Source: Liriodendron chinense
Lineage: Eukaryota; Streptophyta; Magnoliopsida; Magnoliales; Magnoliaceae
DNA: 64,000 bases
Direction of reading: 5' to 3'
Assembly (NCBI GenBank): GCA_003013855.2
Contig: ML058440.1
Coordinates: forward strand, 744,001 to 808,000
In this document: piece after piece, positions 9,766 through 22,474 of the stretch
Numbering within the stretch: position 1 is the first letter of the stretch
How the letters are laid out: the number at the start of each line of letters is the position of its first letter
Notes under the pieces: model-generated
Seen by the model: only the letters and a program-made list of their open reading frames with translations
Databases searched by the model: none
Told to the model about the DNA's origin: nothing
Translations under genes and position numbers: made by a program

Positions 9766-10755
9766 TATCACATAAGTGTACTAAGTAGAAATATTAAAGT
9801 TGATTTAATACTCAAATTCAAATTCCTGTAAATACACTACAAAATTTCAATTCATTTTATTTTTAGATTCTAATGCATTCCAATTACAACTTACCAAACA
9901 TAATTAAGGATTCATGATCACCTTGATTTGTGATTTAGAATCTAATGCATTTCAAATACAAGGTCCCAAACAGGGCCCTAAATACCCTTTCTTTTGATAG
10001 AAAATCCTTCTCATGTGCAAAGTTTTAGCTAATGTTGAAACTAATTGCATGAGTAAAATTGTGATTTGCCACTTGCATTATATAGCTAGGCAGTGTGTCA
10101 TGTGCAATGCACATGGTAAAAGAATGAATGGGAGAAATCAATGAGAACGAGGGTTGCACATGGAGTTACAAGAGAGAAAAAACTAAGCCTAGGAAAAGTA
10201 GGCGTAGGAGGCTTTGTTGCATATAAAATACAACCTATTGGTTAGCTTTTGCGAGTAAAATTTAAGCTGTTTGATGGACATCAGCACACTTTCATATTTC
10301 TAAAATACCCATAACTTCAATTAAACAGTCTTTCCTATTATGTGAAATTTTCAATATTTGGCACTCATGAGGGTAAAATTGCCCAAACCCTACATGTGTT
10401 ATATATAGCATATATAGATGACACGCAAAAGATTCCCCATTCCCAAAATAAAAAGCATTTTATTGGCAGTCATGTAATGATATGTGACAGTGGACAAATC
10501 AATGGGGCCATTGCCCATGTGGGACACCCAAAAATCTAGGGCTCGAAGATCCTAACGCTTCAATCATTGCTAAAATAGACAGTCAAGAAAAAAAAAAAAA
10601 TCAGTAATAATCCAAAACAACAATGTAATTGGATTTGTGGCATTAAAAATTCATTAGAGAAGAAAAATGTTAATTAGGTAAATGGATCTCCATTATCAAT
10701 TGGCATTTTGATCCCTAATAGAATATCACATACTACTAGATTGTACAATCTATTA
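9766..10755. other. AT-rich intergenic sequence
   Basis: No gene is supported. CTAATGCATTCCAATTAC and CTAATGCATTTCAAATAC (about 9871 and 9943) look like inverted or direct copies of a small MITE end, but the element cannot be bounded. Confidence 0.35.
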
Positions 10756-10759
10756 AATA

Positions 10760-11148
10760 AGGTTTAGCATCTTGTAAAGCTAAAATTAGTTTAAGCTATT
10801 GCTTACAGTTCGAGCTTTTAGAGAAAGTTGTTGTTTGACATGGTATTAGAGCGGAAGGTCCTGTGTTCAAATCCCAGAAATAGCAAATATGCCACCGGTA
10901 ATATATTCTCCCATTGAGGGCCGTTTATGGTGTGAGTAATATATTTTCGCATGGGGGGCCGTTTATGGTGTGAGTTGTGATTATGTCTTCACCTGGGTGT
11001 GAGCTATGAGTGTCCCTCCACCCTTGCCCAATATGTTCTTATGCGGAGTTCCACCCTGCACGTGCAGGAGAGTGTTAGAGTCCCTTGATATACATTGATA
11101 CGCCATTCTCTAACAGTTCGAGCTTGTAGAGAAAGTGGTTGTTTGACA
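10760..11148 (+). mobile_element. TRIM-like miniature LTR retrotransposon
   Basis: A direct repeat ending GAGAAAGTTGTTGTTTGACA (to 10840) and GAGAAAGTGGTTGTTTGACA (to 11148) marks two very short LTRs. The right LTR begins TGTTAGAGTCCC at 11073 (76 bp). A primer-binding site TGGTATTAGAGC follows the left LTR at 10841-10852, and purine-rich CAGGAGAG precedes the right LTR. The 230-bp interior has no coding frame. The left LTR start is uncertain because its first part has diverged. Confidence 0.7.
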
Positions 11149-11257
11149 AACATTACATTGTACCTTCTTTTATAGGAATCGTTTTATAGAATGGAATCCG
11201 CTACTCGTTAATAGAGGTATGAAGGTCGCTGTACCTACAAAGACAAAAGCTCTTTTG

Positions 11258-11258
<1 letters not shown>

Positions 11259-11288
<30 letters not shown>
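11259..11288 (+). repeat. (GA)n microsatellite
   Basis: About 15 GA units in a row, directly visible. Confidence 0.95.
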
Positions 11289-11291
<3 letters not shown>

Positions 11292-12490
11292 TAGAGATGC
11301 TTTTCTCTTGAATGACGGGCTCCAAATATGGGCTTTCTAGCACAGAATCCTAGCCAATTAGGGGATGAAATCTTACCCACCATTAAGACACGAATCACTC
11401 CAGCCAGCTAGCTATCTAATTGCTATGTTTAGAGCTTAACATACGTGCAAGCCATATAATTTGACTTGCCACATGTGTGGGTGTTTTTGTAGACCCCACC
11501 ACATGGGGTCTGCATCTAATACCTTCAGTGAGAATAAATGAAAATTTTAGGGAGAATTCTCCCCTTTTTCGCGCACAAAACAGATACGAGTAAATCATCC
11601 AACAGTCTAGCCTTGGATCCTTTGGACACAATCTCACAAAGAAGTTGTCCTATCTAATTTGCAGATTCTAGATATTAGACGGCTAGGATTTTCCATTGGT
11701 ACATAAATAATTTGGAGTGTCCACCTTTAACAATTGGGTGAAGTTCTGGATCATCAAATCATGGGCCCCACATGATACTATTTGCATCCTGATGCATCAA
11801 GAGCCCATAGAGTCAACATTTCATGAGAGGCGTTGTGATATGACCAGAGCAAGATTTCTACTGCATGTTGGAAGTTTCAGTTTGAACAGACCATGTGATA
11901 TCCAGTCGGTCTCATTATAGAAGAACCACTGACAAATCCTAGCTGTAGAATATTTGACCTGTTATTGGTTGAATGGAAACCGTCGTTTTAGTACTTTGTT
12001 TATTAACAGTTGCCTTGTTGGCCACCTACTGACAGGTCTCGGGCCTGTTTGGACAACACCCATTTATTATTTTTTATCATTTCTGTCTATCCAGTTGACA
12101 CTGTCTGGAATATAGCTTTTGTGCTATTTTCTGTGAAATGAGTTTGGAAGACGGTACTTTTACCATGAATCAGAACACGTGCCAGGATGTCCACGTACAG
12201 GATCCTAACCGTCCAGATGATGCACCATCATGTAATCCCTTCCTTATTGAAAAATCATGGCCATCTCTTAGTGGGCCGCAATAGTTATGTAGACATGAAC
12301 TGCACGTCGCGTTTCTTAACGGGCACTGCTTATCGGTGCCAATAAGACAGAAATGAGTTGGAGTGGTTTTTCAACTCTGTCTTGAGAGGCCCTTTGGATT
12401 ATTCTTCTCCTCTTCTTTTTTTCCTAGAGATTCTCAGTACAAAAACCATGCACAGTAAGGGCCGGGCGCAGGATTGCGTGATGACCCCAA
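11289..12490. other. Intergenic sequence, no gene or bounded repeat
   Basis: Small frames (11416-11637 minus, 11717-11920 plus) show no family motifs. No tRNA or other RNA gene was seen. Confidence 0.4.
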
Positions 12491-12499
12491 CACCACCTG

Positions 12500-13405
12500 G
12501 TTGCGTGGGGTCGGGACTGGGGCCCACCATGATGTATGTGTTTTATCCACTCCGTTGGTCCATTTTTCCAGCTCAGTTTAGGGCATAAGCCCAAAATTGA
12601 AGCATATCCAAAGTTCAAGTGGACCACACCATAGGAAAGAGTAGGGAAAATAAGTTGAAACCTTCCTAGGGCCTACCGTGATGTTTATTTGTCTAACGTG
12701 TTCACGAGGTCAAACACACCAGGAGGAAAGGAAAACACAAATATCAGCTCGATCCAAAACTTCTATTGTCCTCAAGAAGTTTCCAATAGTAGGTGTTCAA
12801 TCCCTACTATTCGCTGTGGAGTAGCTTGGACTTGCCTAAGTTTGGACGCAATTGGGGTGCCACCCCTACATGTCTTGAGCTTGATCCAAGCTGGGGCTCT
12901 GACGGGCCACCGAGATGTATGGGTTTATCCACATTGTCCATCCGTTTTTTCATACCATTTCAGGGATTAATTCCAAAAATGAGGAAGATCTAAGGCTCAA
13001 GTGGACCACACCAAAGGAAATAGCAGTGATGAGATAATGATGTCCACCATTGAGACCTTCCTAGGGATCGCTGTGGTGTTTATTTGCCATCCAACTTGTC
13101 CATAAGGTCACATACCCGTATGAATGCAAAGCACAAATGTCAGCTTCATCCAAAACTTCTACAACCCCAAGAATTTTTTAAATACCCACTCTACTTGGGC
13201 TTTGGACATGCCACCCTAAAATGACATGAAAGAAAATGGATAGACAGTATGGATAAACCCATACATTACGGTGGACCCCTCGTATCCACAGCCTGTATGG
13301 AGCTGAGTAGTACCGAATCCACGTCCTTATAATTTTGTGTGATGTCATAAAATGAGCTGGCAAAATGGATAGACAGGTGGATAAAACACATGCATCACGG
13401 GGCAC
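12500..13405. repeat. Family-A foldback element split by a second foldback
   Basis: The left part (12500-12843) runs in standard order: GGGGCCCACCATGATGTATG, CCAGCTCAGTTTAGGGC, CAAGTGGACCACACC, then loop phrases. The right part resumes at about 13327 with CATAAAATGAGCTGGCAAAATGG and GATAAAACACATGCATCACGG. The gap is filled by another family member (12844-13326). Confidence 0.75.
12844..13326. repeat. Family-A foldback element nested inside another copy (483 bp)
   Basis: Ends are inverted: GGACGCAATTGGGG at the left and CCGAATCCACGTCC at the right. It holds both arms (CCACCGAGATGTATGGG / CCCATACATTACGGTGG) and the loop. Possible 9-bp flanks (CCTAAGTTT / TTATAATTT) agree at only 5 positions, so the duplication is not secure. 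Confidence 0.75.
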
Positions 13406-13410
13406 AGAAA

Positions 13411-15230
13411 TCCGGGTCAATAGGGTCCATAATATCAATGGCTTAGATCACTGAAACATAAGCGTGCTCGTACAAAATGAAAGCCAGCCCCTACAATAGA
13501 ACAAATTAACTTATTATACCCGTGATTCACCTGCTTGTGAAAATTTATTACCTCGTCGTGTGAAAATTATTTACCTCGACTCTTCACTTATTCACATGCA
13601 TGCTTATTCACTTTCTTATACCTATGTGGGGCCACCATGTTTCGTGTACTCATCCAACTCGGCAAACCAAGTGAGCCAGCCATGATGATGGGACGCTCCA
13701 AAAATTCAATCATACCAATCATTAGGTGGGCCACACGATACGAAACGACTGACAACCATTCAAAAACCTCCAAATTCATTTCCTAGCCCTAATGATGTTT
13801 GGCTCGGCATGCTTTTTGGGGCATCTAACTTTCACAGTGGGGCAACCCTTCTGGATATGTTGGATGCCGTTCACACAGATGGTGGGCCCCACAAACAATC
13901 AATGTAGAATAAGGTTATTCTACGAAGACCTGTTCGCAGGTGCTACGTCAAATTGTAGGAGGAGAGTATCGATTACGTAGGTTTGAGGAAACATCCGTTT
14001 CTTTTCTGATCTACTTTGAAAGCTACGTGAAATCAGATGACATTTCTTGAAAGATCATCACATGCATAAACGCATGAACCCTCATACACACGTGGAAATA
14101 ACTAAAATACCTTGTGATAGAGAGACTTCACCTACAAGGGATGGGCCTCCTGATGTTGACCGGTCCTGATAATTAAGTTATTTTTCTAAGGACCACCTAT
14201 TATTTTGGAAAGGAGGCTTGGGCTGACTCATCTCGGAAATTGTTAAAATGCGTTTGGATGTTCCATCAAATTGAATCACAATATAATTCAATTAATTAGG
14301 TCATTTCCAAGTTGGCTTGGAAGGTCTATAATCCATGACATGCATAAACGATTAGCGGCCCGTCGATCATCGATGCACTGTGACCAGAAGATTGCAGGAC
14401 CATCTTTGGGGGAGTTTTCTACCCAGACCCTTAAAGTAAATGAAATATGATCTTTTAAATTTCAGGACAAGAGAGCCAGCCAAACATGACAAAGAGAAGT
14501 GAATGGAATTCAATTATTGTACTAAAATGTCTCCTGGGCTCTTGACATCTGAAGGGACTGGTGTGGGCCACTTTGTGAAAATTTGTGGGTAATTTAGTCA
14601 TTATCTTTAAAAATTGAGGCATGTTACAGGGAGAATGTTTGCCATATTGGTCATGGCATGCTATGAGGACCTTTCATCACTTTAAGTTCCATATGGGTCT
14701 GTTTGGATGTCAGCAGCTCCAATTAAGAATGATATGATGGCCTCTGATAGTTTTGATTTTAAGCCCTGGATCAATGCTTCTTCCTGCTTGTCTAGCACAA
14801 CGCGGACAGATCAAACATTTTGGCCATGTTTGGAAACATGGATTCCATGCCAAACAATAGAAAAGGAAAATTGGTTTTCCATTTGGATAGTTGAGAAAAG
14901 GATTTTAGCAGACAATTATTGCACCTTTTCATAATTTAACTAGGTAACTTTTGTGAGAGGAATGTGTGACGCATGAAAGAGCATGCAACAGTAAGAGAAA
15001 TTAAGATCGTTGTCTTGCCCAAATAAGCTAAAACTTAAATCCACAAGCTAGGTCTCAAGTCCACTAGGAAAGAAAAGAGAAAAACTCAAATGTTTTGCAT
15101 AATAATGTTCTAAGATTGATTGATTACATCACTTATATGAAAGACTTAAAACCTTAATGCAAAATTATTCAAAATAGTAAAAAAATCTCGAAGGCTAAAT
15201 TTGCTAAAAATAAACACATCAAATAAATCT
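13411..15230. other. Intergenic sequence, no gene
   Basis: Short frames at 13792-13980 and 14707-14934 lack recognisable motifs. Phrases such as GTGCGTTTGGATGTTCC and GGTCTGTTTGGATGTC suggest hAT-type MITE ends that cannot be paired. Confidence 0.35.
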
Positions 15231-15255
15231 TACTAGATCATTCTTAGTATTATTA

Positions 15256-15288
15256 CAAGCAATATATATATATATACACACACGCACA
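15256..15288 (+). repeat. (TA)n(CA)n microsatellite
   Basis: A TA run passes directly into CA/CG repeats. Confidence 0.85.
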
Positions 15289-15756
15289 CTAAAATAAGAA
15301 AATATGATGAAAATGAAGTAGTAATTTTTTTTCCCTCTAAAATCACACTTTTGAACTTCAAAATGGACATTCATGACCTGCTAAGCATGTAAATTGACTC
15401 TAGAACCACCATTACATAAAGATCGATAGGTTGTATGTGTTTCATGACGATGGCCAGATCAAAATTTATGATTGTTTTAAGGCCAACATTTCAAACAACA
15501 ATTTTTCCATATCTAAAATAATTTTCTTAGAACTGCACACGTTTGGGACCCAATTACATCATGCCCTATATAGAATTAGGTCTAATTTTGACCGGTTACT
15601 TCTGCTTTTGTTTAGGCTTCTTTTGATCTAGCTATGCTAAGAGTGCATTGTGAAATGCACATCTTACATTAATATGAGACTTCCACTTGCAATTTTTGCC
15701 AGTAAGTAATATTTTTTTACCTTTTCTTCTCTTGTGCTTTACATATCCAAACATGC

Positions 15757-15759
<3 letters not shown>

Positions 15760-15813
<54 letters not shown>
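15760..15813 (+). repeat. (TA)n microsatellite, about 27 units
   Basis: An uninterrupted TA run. It creates false Ile/Tyr-repeat open frames on both strands. Confidence 0.97.
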
Positions 15814-15815
<2 letters not shown>

Positions 15816-15829
15816 AATCTCATCCTTCA

Positions 15830-16830
15830 GAGAAAAAAAAAAAAAAAAGTTTTCCATGTAGGTAAAGATTGACAGCTAATGCCACATACGTAAACTCACG
15901 AAATCCTCTAGTTTGTTGTCTCTTAGGGGAGTTAATTTCTTGAAATTAAGTTTACTCCTTGAAATCTTAAAAAGGGTTTGTTTGGGTCTATCTCAAAATG
16001 AGATTGAGGTGAAAAGAAGTCAATCGGATCGAGTCCATTTTGGGTCAATGGAAGGACAGGATGAGTTACCAAATAAAAAACATACAAAAGGCGAACAAGT
16101 TGCAGAGAGTAAAACAAGTAGCAATATGAGATCATCTGATCATGCTCCTATCATGAAAACTACCTGGAAATAAGATTGTTGAGTAACAGGTTCACCTTCT
16201 TATTTAGGGCCTGTTTGGATACCACCAAATAAGTTACTTTTTCTAACAGTGATAGATAAGTAAGTTTAGTTTATAATTAATTATAAGTAGTTTTTTTTTA
16301 TTTAAAGTTACTTAATTACTTCAATTTAATAAGTAGAAATTAAGATAACCTACTTGAGGTATAAGTAGCTTATTTAAGTAACTTACACCCCCTTAGATAC
16401 TATGGAAACATGGGTCCACATTTGAAATATGTTCCACACCGTATCATGATCATTTCTAAAACACGACTCCTTGTATTCTCATTTCTTCTTTTAGAGGGTG
16501 CCAGGATCATTTATTTTGTTATATGATCATGCATATGAGATTGGATTATTTCCGGTACCGTTTGGCTGCCCCTATAGTTTAGAAACTCATGGAAATTGCC
16601 AGTCGAAATTTTTTAAATCATTTCAAACGTAATCTCAGTTGACCACGCCAAATGTAAATTACCAATGGATGACAACCCTATGTAGCCTAGCTTGCCATGC
16701 GGTCATATCTTTCACGCCAACATGTCACTTAGGTAGTAAATCTATACCATAAAAATGGTAGACCTTACCAAGAAGATCACATGGCACAAGAATCAGGGCA
16801 GTCCACTCATGAAGTGCGCCAATCTGTTGG
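15830..16830. other. AT-rich intergenic sequence, possible MITE near 16207-16400
   Basis: GGGCCTGTTTGGATACCACC followed by AT-rich, partly palindromic AATTAATTATAAG is typical of hAT or PIF MITEs, but no matching opposite end could be fixed. No gene. Confidence 0.35.
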
Positions 16831-16839
16831 AATCAATGG

Positions 16840-17120
16840 ATGACAGGTCTGACTCAGCATACAAGGTGTGGCCTACTTGATGAGAGGCCTAGACTGATTT
16901 TTGGGCAGTGTGATCTTCATGGTGGGGTCGACAGTTTGCATGGAACGGATGATCTTAATGGCAGGACCTACTTTCGACTATATCATGATTTTCACTGTTC
17001 TCTCAGGTGTAGCCACCTGAGTTTCTTATCGGCTTCATCTTTGGGCTCGATGGTGAAGTTGAGGTGGCGCATCTGATGGACAGAACGGATATCATGCAAA
17101 AATTATGGTGGGCCCCATAG
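16840..17120 (+). repeat. Phrase-repeat family D copy
   Basis: It has the order ACTTGATGAGAGGCC, GACTGATTTTTGGGCAG, GATCTTCATGGTGGGG, which recurs in degraded form at about 23650-23720, 37980-38060 and 38945-39040. No inverted termini are visible, so its nature is unknown. Confidence 0.45.
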
Positions 17121-17680
17121 AGATAGACATATGTTTGTTGCATGATGACTGGGTGGGTGTGTTGCGCGATTGACTGGGTGGGTGCGTTGCATGACTGACC
17201 AAAAAAAAAGCTAGGCTCTCCCGCTGGAGGCTCGCCCAGTTCGTCTCGTACTTCTGCCCCCACCATGTCATGATCCAGACCGTTTATCTAGAAGTTCCTA
17301 TAATATATATTCATATGGAAAGCATCTCACTGATCAGGGATCGTCCCCATCAAGATGAGTTGGACATTGCTTTTCTAGACCGTTGTTTCTAAGTCACTTT
17401 CTACGGATGGTGATATCTAGGATGAAGGAGATGTTTAACAGATACCGTGTGCAGTGGAGAGTTATAGATGAACAGTCCAGATCATCACACGAGGTGTAAG
17501 TAGACACCAACATTATTTTAGGGCCGGGATAGGGCCTGGTCAAGCTGGGTTGAAGCATGTCAACGTGGATCCCATGAGCTAAAGATACCCAGCCCAAGCT
17601 CGAACCATTCTGGACCCACCAGGTAAAAAGGCACTCGGACCCACAAGTAATAAATATGCCCAGTAGGGCTCTTAATGGAG
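17121..17680. other. Intergenic sequence, nothing recognised
   Basis: It contains a local repeat GACTGGGTGGGTG (about 17149 and 17173). No gene. Confidence 0.35.
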
Positions 17681-17684
17681 TGGG

Positions 17685-18245
17685 TCAGATCCGATATCCG
17701 ATTCACTCTGAATCTATATAATGCGGATTTGGATCTTAAATTAGGTTGATTAGTTAAATGGACCGGATTTGGATCTTAAAATAGGTCCGATTACTTTATT
17801 GACTAGATTTGGATTCACAGGAAGATATCGGGGTTCGATCCGAATCCGATTAAGATCCAACTCATTGTCACCTTACTGTATATGTTATATTCATGCTGGC
17901 CATCCTGGCCATCCGTTTTCCAGTTTATATTTAGGCCTCTCTTAAAATTGAGACATGCCACTCTTAGGTTGACCATACCACAGTAAATAGTGGGATTTCA
18001 TCATTTTTTTACTAAATTAAATATATTATATTATATATATACTTTTTTAGATTTGTAATCGGGATGGATTCGGACCTAGATCCAACCTGAATCCGATGGT
18101 TATATGGATTTTGGATTAAAAATGGATATGACAATTTATAAATGGATCGGACATAGATATCACCTTTTGGATCCGAATCTGTCTACAAATATATGGACTT
18201 GGGCCGATCCAACGTCTGATCCAAACTTGAGACCCTCCAAGTATC
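17685..18245. repeat. Degenerate foldback region built from GGATCCGAATC-like phrases
   Basis: Phrases such as GGATTTGGATCTTAAA, GATCCGAATCCGATT and their complements occur at both sides of 17880-18060. The centre holds what looks like half of a family-A copy (CATCCGTTTTCCAG, CATACCACAGTAAATAGTG). The outer ends GGGCTCTTAATGG and CTTGAGACCCT are weakly inverted. Confidence 0.5.
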
Positions 18246-18544
18246 CTATAAGATGCAACTGAGCCAGTGCAATTAGTTAGTAGCAGAAAACCGGGCTCGT
18301 ACAACCATGCCCGTGGGTTAACCAAACTAAAAATGGAACACACTAAGCCGGACAGGCACCAGTAATCGCCCTTTGTGCCTGAGGTGCTTTTGTAACTAAA
18401 AATAGCCTGAAATTATTAGTAGCGAAAACTTAAGTGCTGAATTAAGTACTTATGACAAATCTGTTGGTATTTCTGAAACAACCATTGAAAACTTATCACG
18501 GCACAAAGTTTCGTAGTTATTTGTGTTTTTCTATCCAGGTTTTG

Positions 18545-18665
18545 TGTTCGACAGGGTTGATAAAACATCATGGTGGCCTAGAAGGTTTCAGTGGGCACAT
18601 TGTCCCCTTGCTTTTAGTGTTGGTCCACTTGAGGTTTGGACTGTCTCATTTGGGCTCATGCTTAA
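18545..18665. repeat. Family-A foldback fragment, right half
   Basis: CATCATGGTGGCC, TGGTCCACTTGAGGTTTGGA and CATTTGGGCTCATGC follow the family but the rest is lost. Confidence 0.6.
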
Positions 18666-18669
18666 ATAT

Positions 18670-20740
18670 CTCTCCAAAGGATAAACTTTAGAATAATACA
18701 TACTTATGTGGGGCTTTTTTTAATAGAATTGGTGCTTCAAGTACTATGGATGGTTTCATGATGGAATAAACAGAAGTAATCTGCCATTTTAATGTTAAAG
18801 GTACTTTGTCAATTTTACTAAATTTAAAGGACCCTTACCATCAGCATAACTTTGACAAGTTGGCATGACTTAAATAATTCACTTAATTTGTGATTTTCCA
18901 ATTGAGCACTAATTTTTTTTATCAAACGGTCTGTAGCTAAAATCACGAAAATCATTTTCAGGATATCGTGGAATTAAGTTTTACGACCCTAGCCTAAACT
19001 ATGAGCATGCTCTCAGGAATTAGGCTTAGACTTTATTTTTGGGCCCTGGGTTGGGCAATGGATTGATGCAAGCCCAATTCAAGGCCACAGCTAATCCATA
19101 AACCAGACTCATGAATTCAAGCCATGATTTCCAGCCCAACTATATTTAAGGTCTTTATAATGCATGACTTTGGGACTACGTTGCATGAATAAAAAAAAAA
19201 AAAAAAAAAAACAATGAACTTAACTATATGTCATGGGGCTACTTCACATGATTTTGAAATTTATTTTATTTTATTTTAAAAGAATGTTCCATGCATTAGG
19301 AGCACATAGTTGTTATTAATGTATTTATGAGACGCAGTTGTGATTGTTCTATATAAAAATTCCTTTTAAGTTATAAGAAAAATATATATTATTTTCTATA
19401 TATTTTCAACAAAAGAGAGAGATGAATGATTTCTCTTTAGTTGTGAGGGATTCTACCTCATATTGGTTTAGATTTTTTATTCATTGGCAATTTTTAGTTA
19501 TAGATATTTTCAATTCTGATAGGTTTGTTGCTTGTGCCTTTTTTTGCACTTTTAGTTAATAAATTATTTTTATAATTTTATCGTAATTCATCATCGAGTT
19601 TACTTTCGTTCCACAAAATTTTATTTCATTTTAAGTTTTCAAAAAGCTATTAAAATTCTTGAAGTACTAATATTATGAAACCGATGGTTTTCCAAACAAT
19701 TTCAAAACATTCTAAAAACAGTCATATTTGGCTTTCGATTTTTTTTTTTTCTTTATTTCTCTTAAACAAGACTCATCAAGCTTCATCCTAATTTTTCATC
19801 ACCTTAATCAAAATTGTATTAAAAAATGCACATTTTTAAGTTAATGTATTTAAGCTGTCAATTGCAATCTATTGTGGTAGCATTGAGTTGCATCATGGGG
19901 GAGATTTGTAAGCCCGGGAAATTAACAATCACAATCGAGGCCCACATTTGACAAACAGGTAATGAAGATTTCAACATCCACTCTCACATCAGGAAGACAA
20001 ATAGGTAATGCTGATTTCAACATCCACTCTCACATCACTTGTTTGCACTCACAATCCTCAAATTAATCTTTAGCTACCCTTAGGAAGGGTTTGGGTGGAC
20101 CATCAAATCATGTTGTCAATGCTTCCAACCTGGACTTTTAATGTAACTAACCCTTCGACATTTTCCTGCTTTTTCTATCCCATTTAGATAAGAACATGAC
20201 CATGGCCCCATCGGTCTAATCACGCTTATTCATGGCACTCCTTGGACACTTTAGCACCCATGGTCAATAGACAACAGCCACCTGAATACTCAACTGATCA
20301 ACCTAGCCATCATCGGTGCACCACCTGAGCTAAGGGCTAGACCGTGGTTCGTACTAGGGTCCATGTTAGGATTTCGCAATGTGGCCATCATGGTCTGGGC
20401 CTTGTGGGCCCATTAGACAGTAAGGCTATTGAACAATTTTGGTTTTACTCGTCCTGGGCCTGGCCCATTGCATACTAACCTGGACCATTCGCTGCCAATA
20501 GAAGATCCGCTGGGTGCTTCTCAACCATCCAAATTTTTTTTTCCACACATTGGACTATCCTTGTTGACCGAAAACTATTGAAGCATGTAGATCCCACCTC
20601 AAATGGACCAGCACATGCAAATCCTACGATCAAATATAGTGGCTTGAGATCTACGACAAAAATTAAACTGTCCTCGTGCAGATTGGACTAATCTACGGTG
20701 GAGATTAGAGCAAAACATGGGTAAGATAGAGACTCGAGCT
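18670..20740. other. AT-rich intergenic sequence, no gene
   Basis: It contains a poly-A run (about 19191-19211) and a short direct repeat TTTCAACATCCACTCTCACATCA (19970 and 20016 regions). No family motif or paired element end was found. Confidence 0.4.
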
Positions 20741-20744
20741 TGAT

Positions 20745-21105
20745 GGATAATGCATTGGCAGTTAAAGTTATTTATAAATTGCATACGTGGCATCCAACAA
20801 ATTTAAATTGAAGTATTCAAAATTATGTATCATCAACCAAATTTATGTTTATCTGGACATCGGACTATTGGATTGTTGGACATTCATTGGACAGTTAAAT
20901 ATAAAAATTATCTGATAATCCCATTTCAACAAAAACAAGTGTCCACAAATCATAGGTTAGGATTGTTTAGCCAATTTGATTTTGAAACTCTGATTTACCA
21001 CAGTGGCTTCGGCAATTTAATAAGTTTAGCTTGCGTTAATGTGTGTAACATGTACAATTTCTGACCGGCTGTGTATGAAGTGCCACTCTCCAGAGTTCTC
21101 AAAGT
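20745..21105 (-). repeat. MITE family C, copy 2
   Basis: The reverse complement of its right end reads CTTTGAGAACTCTGG and then CAGAAATTGTACATGT, matching copy 1 at 1865-2242 over the whole subterminal region. It lies in opposite orientation. The left end is approximate. Confidence 0.6.
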
Positions 21106-21109
21106 AGAC

Positions 21110-22460
21110 CCGCCGGACTACCCATAGCAGTACTGTGAGCTGCCGCCCTTTTCTAAAGAGACCTCGTTGCTTCCGCGTCTGGATTGCAATGGGTTGGGCT
21201 TGGTCAGGCCACCTGAAGCCCAATAGAAATAGATTGGGCAATGCATGTGAGGCCCAAGCCCGCCCACAAGCCAGACCAGTAATTCCCATTGTGGCCTAAT
21301 GCCAGGCAGGGGTGTCAATGGGGTTGGTTACGACCAGGCCAAGCTCTGTTCAAGCTTAGCCCGTCTTCTTCAATGTTTGTCCAAACCCAGCCAAAGCCCA
21401 TGAGGGGCAAAATAGTCTGCCTGGCCCAACATACATATGCAAGGCTCAAGTTGAGCCCAAATCTAGCCATTCCCAAGAACCTTTTGTGGTCGCCTAAATG
21501 TAGTCGACAGATAAGGTTGAGGTAATGCTGGAATGGCTTGGAGCTTTGTGATTGTCCTTCACTCGTCAGTCTTGGAAAATGAAGATAAAGTAGGCAATGG
21601 GGGTGTCGGTGGGCAACTACAGACCCTCTAATGTCTAAGTCAGGTTGGTTGAGCTCAGATATCAAGATTGTTAGAGTAGATTTGCACGTATCTTTGTTTG
21701 AGGCTTGTGGCGGTATTTATAGGGTGTGATAATAGGCTCCGGGTCTAACAATTTCACCTAGAGATGTCAACATACTGTTCTAATCATGGAGGCATGGGGA
21801 CAATCCCTAGTTCTGATAGTTCTAGCCTGACAAGTTAGGCCTTTAGCTATAATCATTAGGCGTGAGGCCTGCCAACCCTCACGTGTCACGTCGGAAGGCC
21901 TTCAGTAAGACATGTATCCTTGATTTCTTGTGCCGCGCCTAGCGGGGTCAACCTCGTCTAGTTGAGATGTGGAGCTCGAGGCTTGAGCTCTTCCCTTTGA
22001 GCGCTTTGGCCTGTTCGTAGGTCTTTCGCAAAGAGTTTTATGCTTTGACGGATCAGCTCAGCAGCTCAGCTTTGAGCTAGCGGAACCGCTTGTCTCGTGT
22101 AGATGGCTCTTCTGATCAGACTCTTCGTCACCACCCAAAGAGTCGGTCGAACTATCAGCTCACCCAATCCCATCTCAGCTTGGTGGTAAGGGTGATGACT
22201 TATAATTAGGCCCCAAGGCCTGCTTTTTTGTGACCGTGAAAGTTCAAAATCACCCACAACTACCTTTCTTACAAAAATCGAACGTGGCCGTTCATCCTCT
22301 TAGAAATGAAGAATACGAGCCCTGACCTAATTCCTTCGAAACTCTAACTCATCCTTCCATATCACACAGTTTAACTTTAAAAAAAAAAAAAAACGATGGG
22401 GGCTGATGAAAACCATTCAATCACGTTCGCAAAGCTGTCCCCCGATCTCGAGCCGGATTC
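21110..22460. other. Intergenic sequence with GGGCC/AGCCC-rich phrases
   Basis: Repeated short phrases (GGGGTGTCAATGGGG at about 21308; AAGCCCAATAG; AGGCCCAAGCCC) recall degenerate foldback MITEs of the type seen at 58681-58811. The 116-codon minus frame (21315-21665) has no motif and is taken as chance. Confidence 0.4.
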
Positions 22461-22465
22461 GGTGG

Positions 22466-22474
22466 CATTGATAC
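22466..22474. repeat. 9-bp target-site duplication CATTGATAC, left
   Basis: It is repeated exactly at 23009-23017. The duplication can be extended to 13 bp if the following GGGC is counted as target rather than element. Confidence 0.85.

Noticed and set aside
15632..15872. Two opposite frames with Ile-Tyr repeats
   Set aside because: Direct products of the TA microsatellite at 15760-15813.
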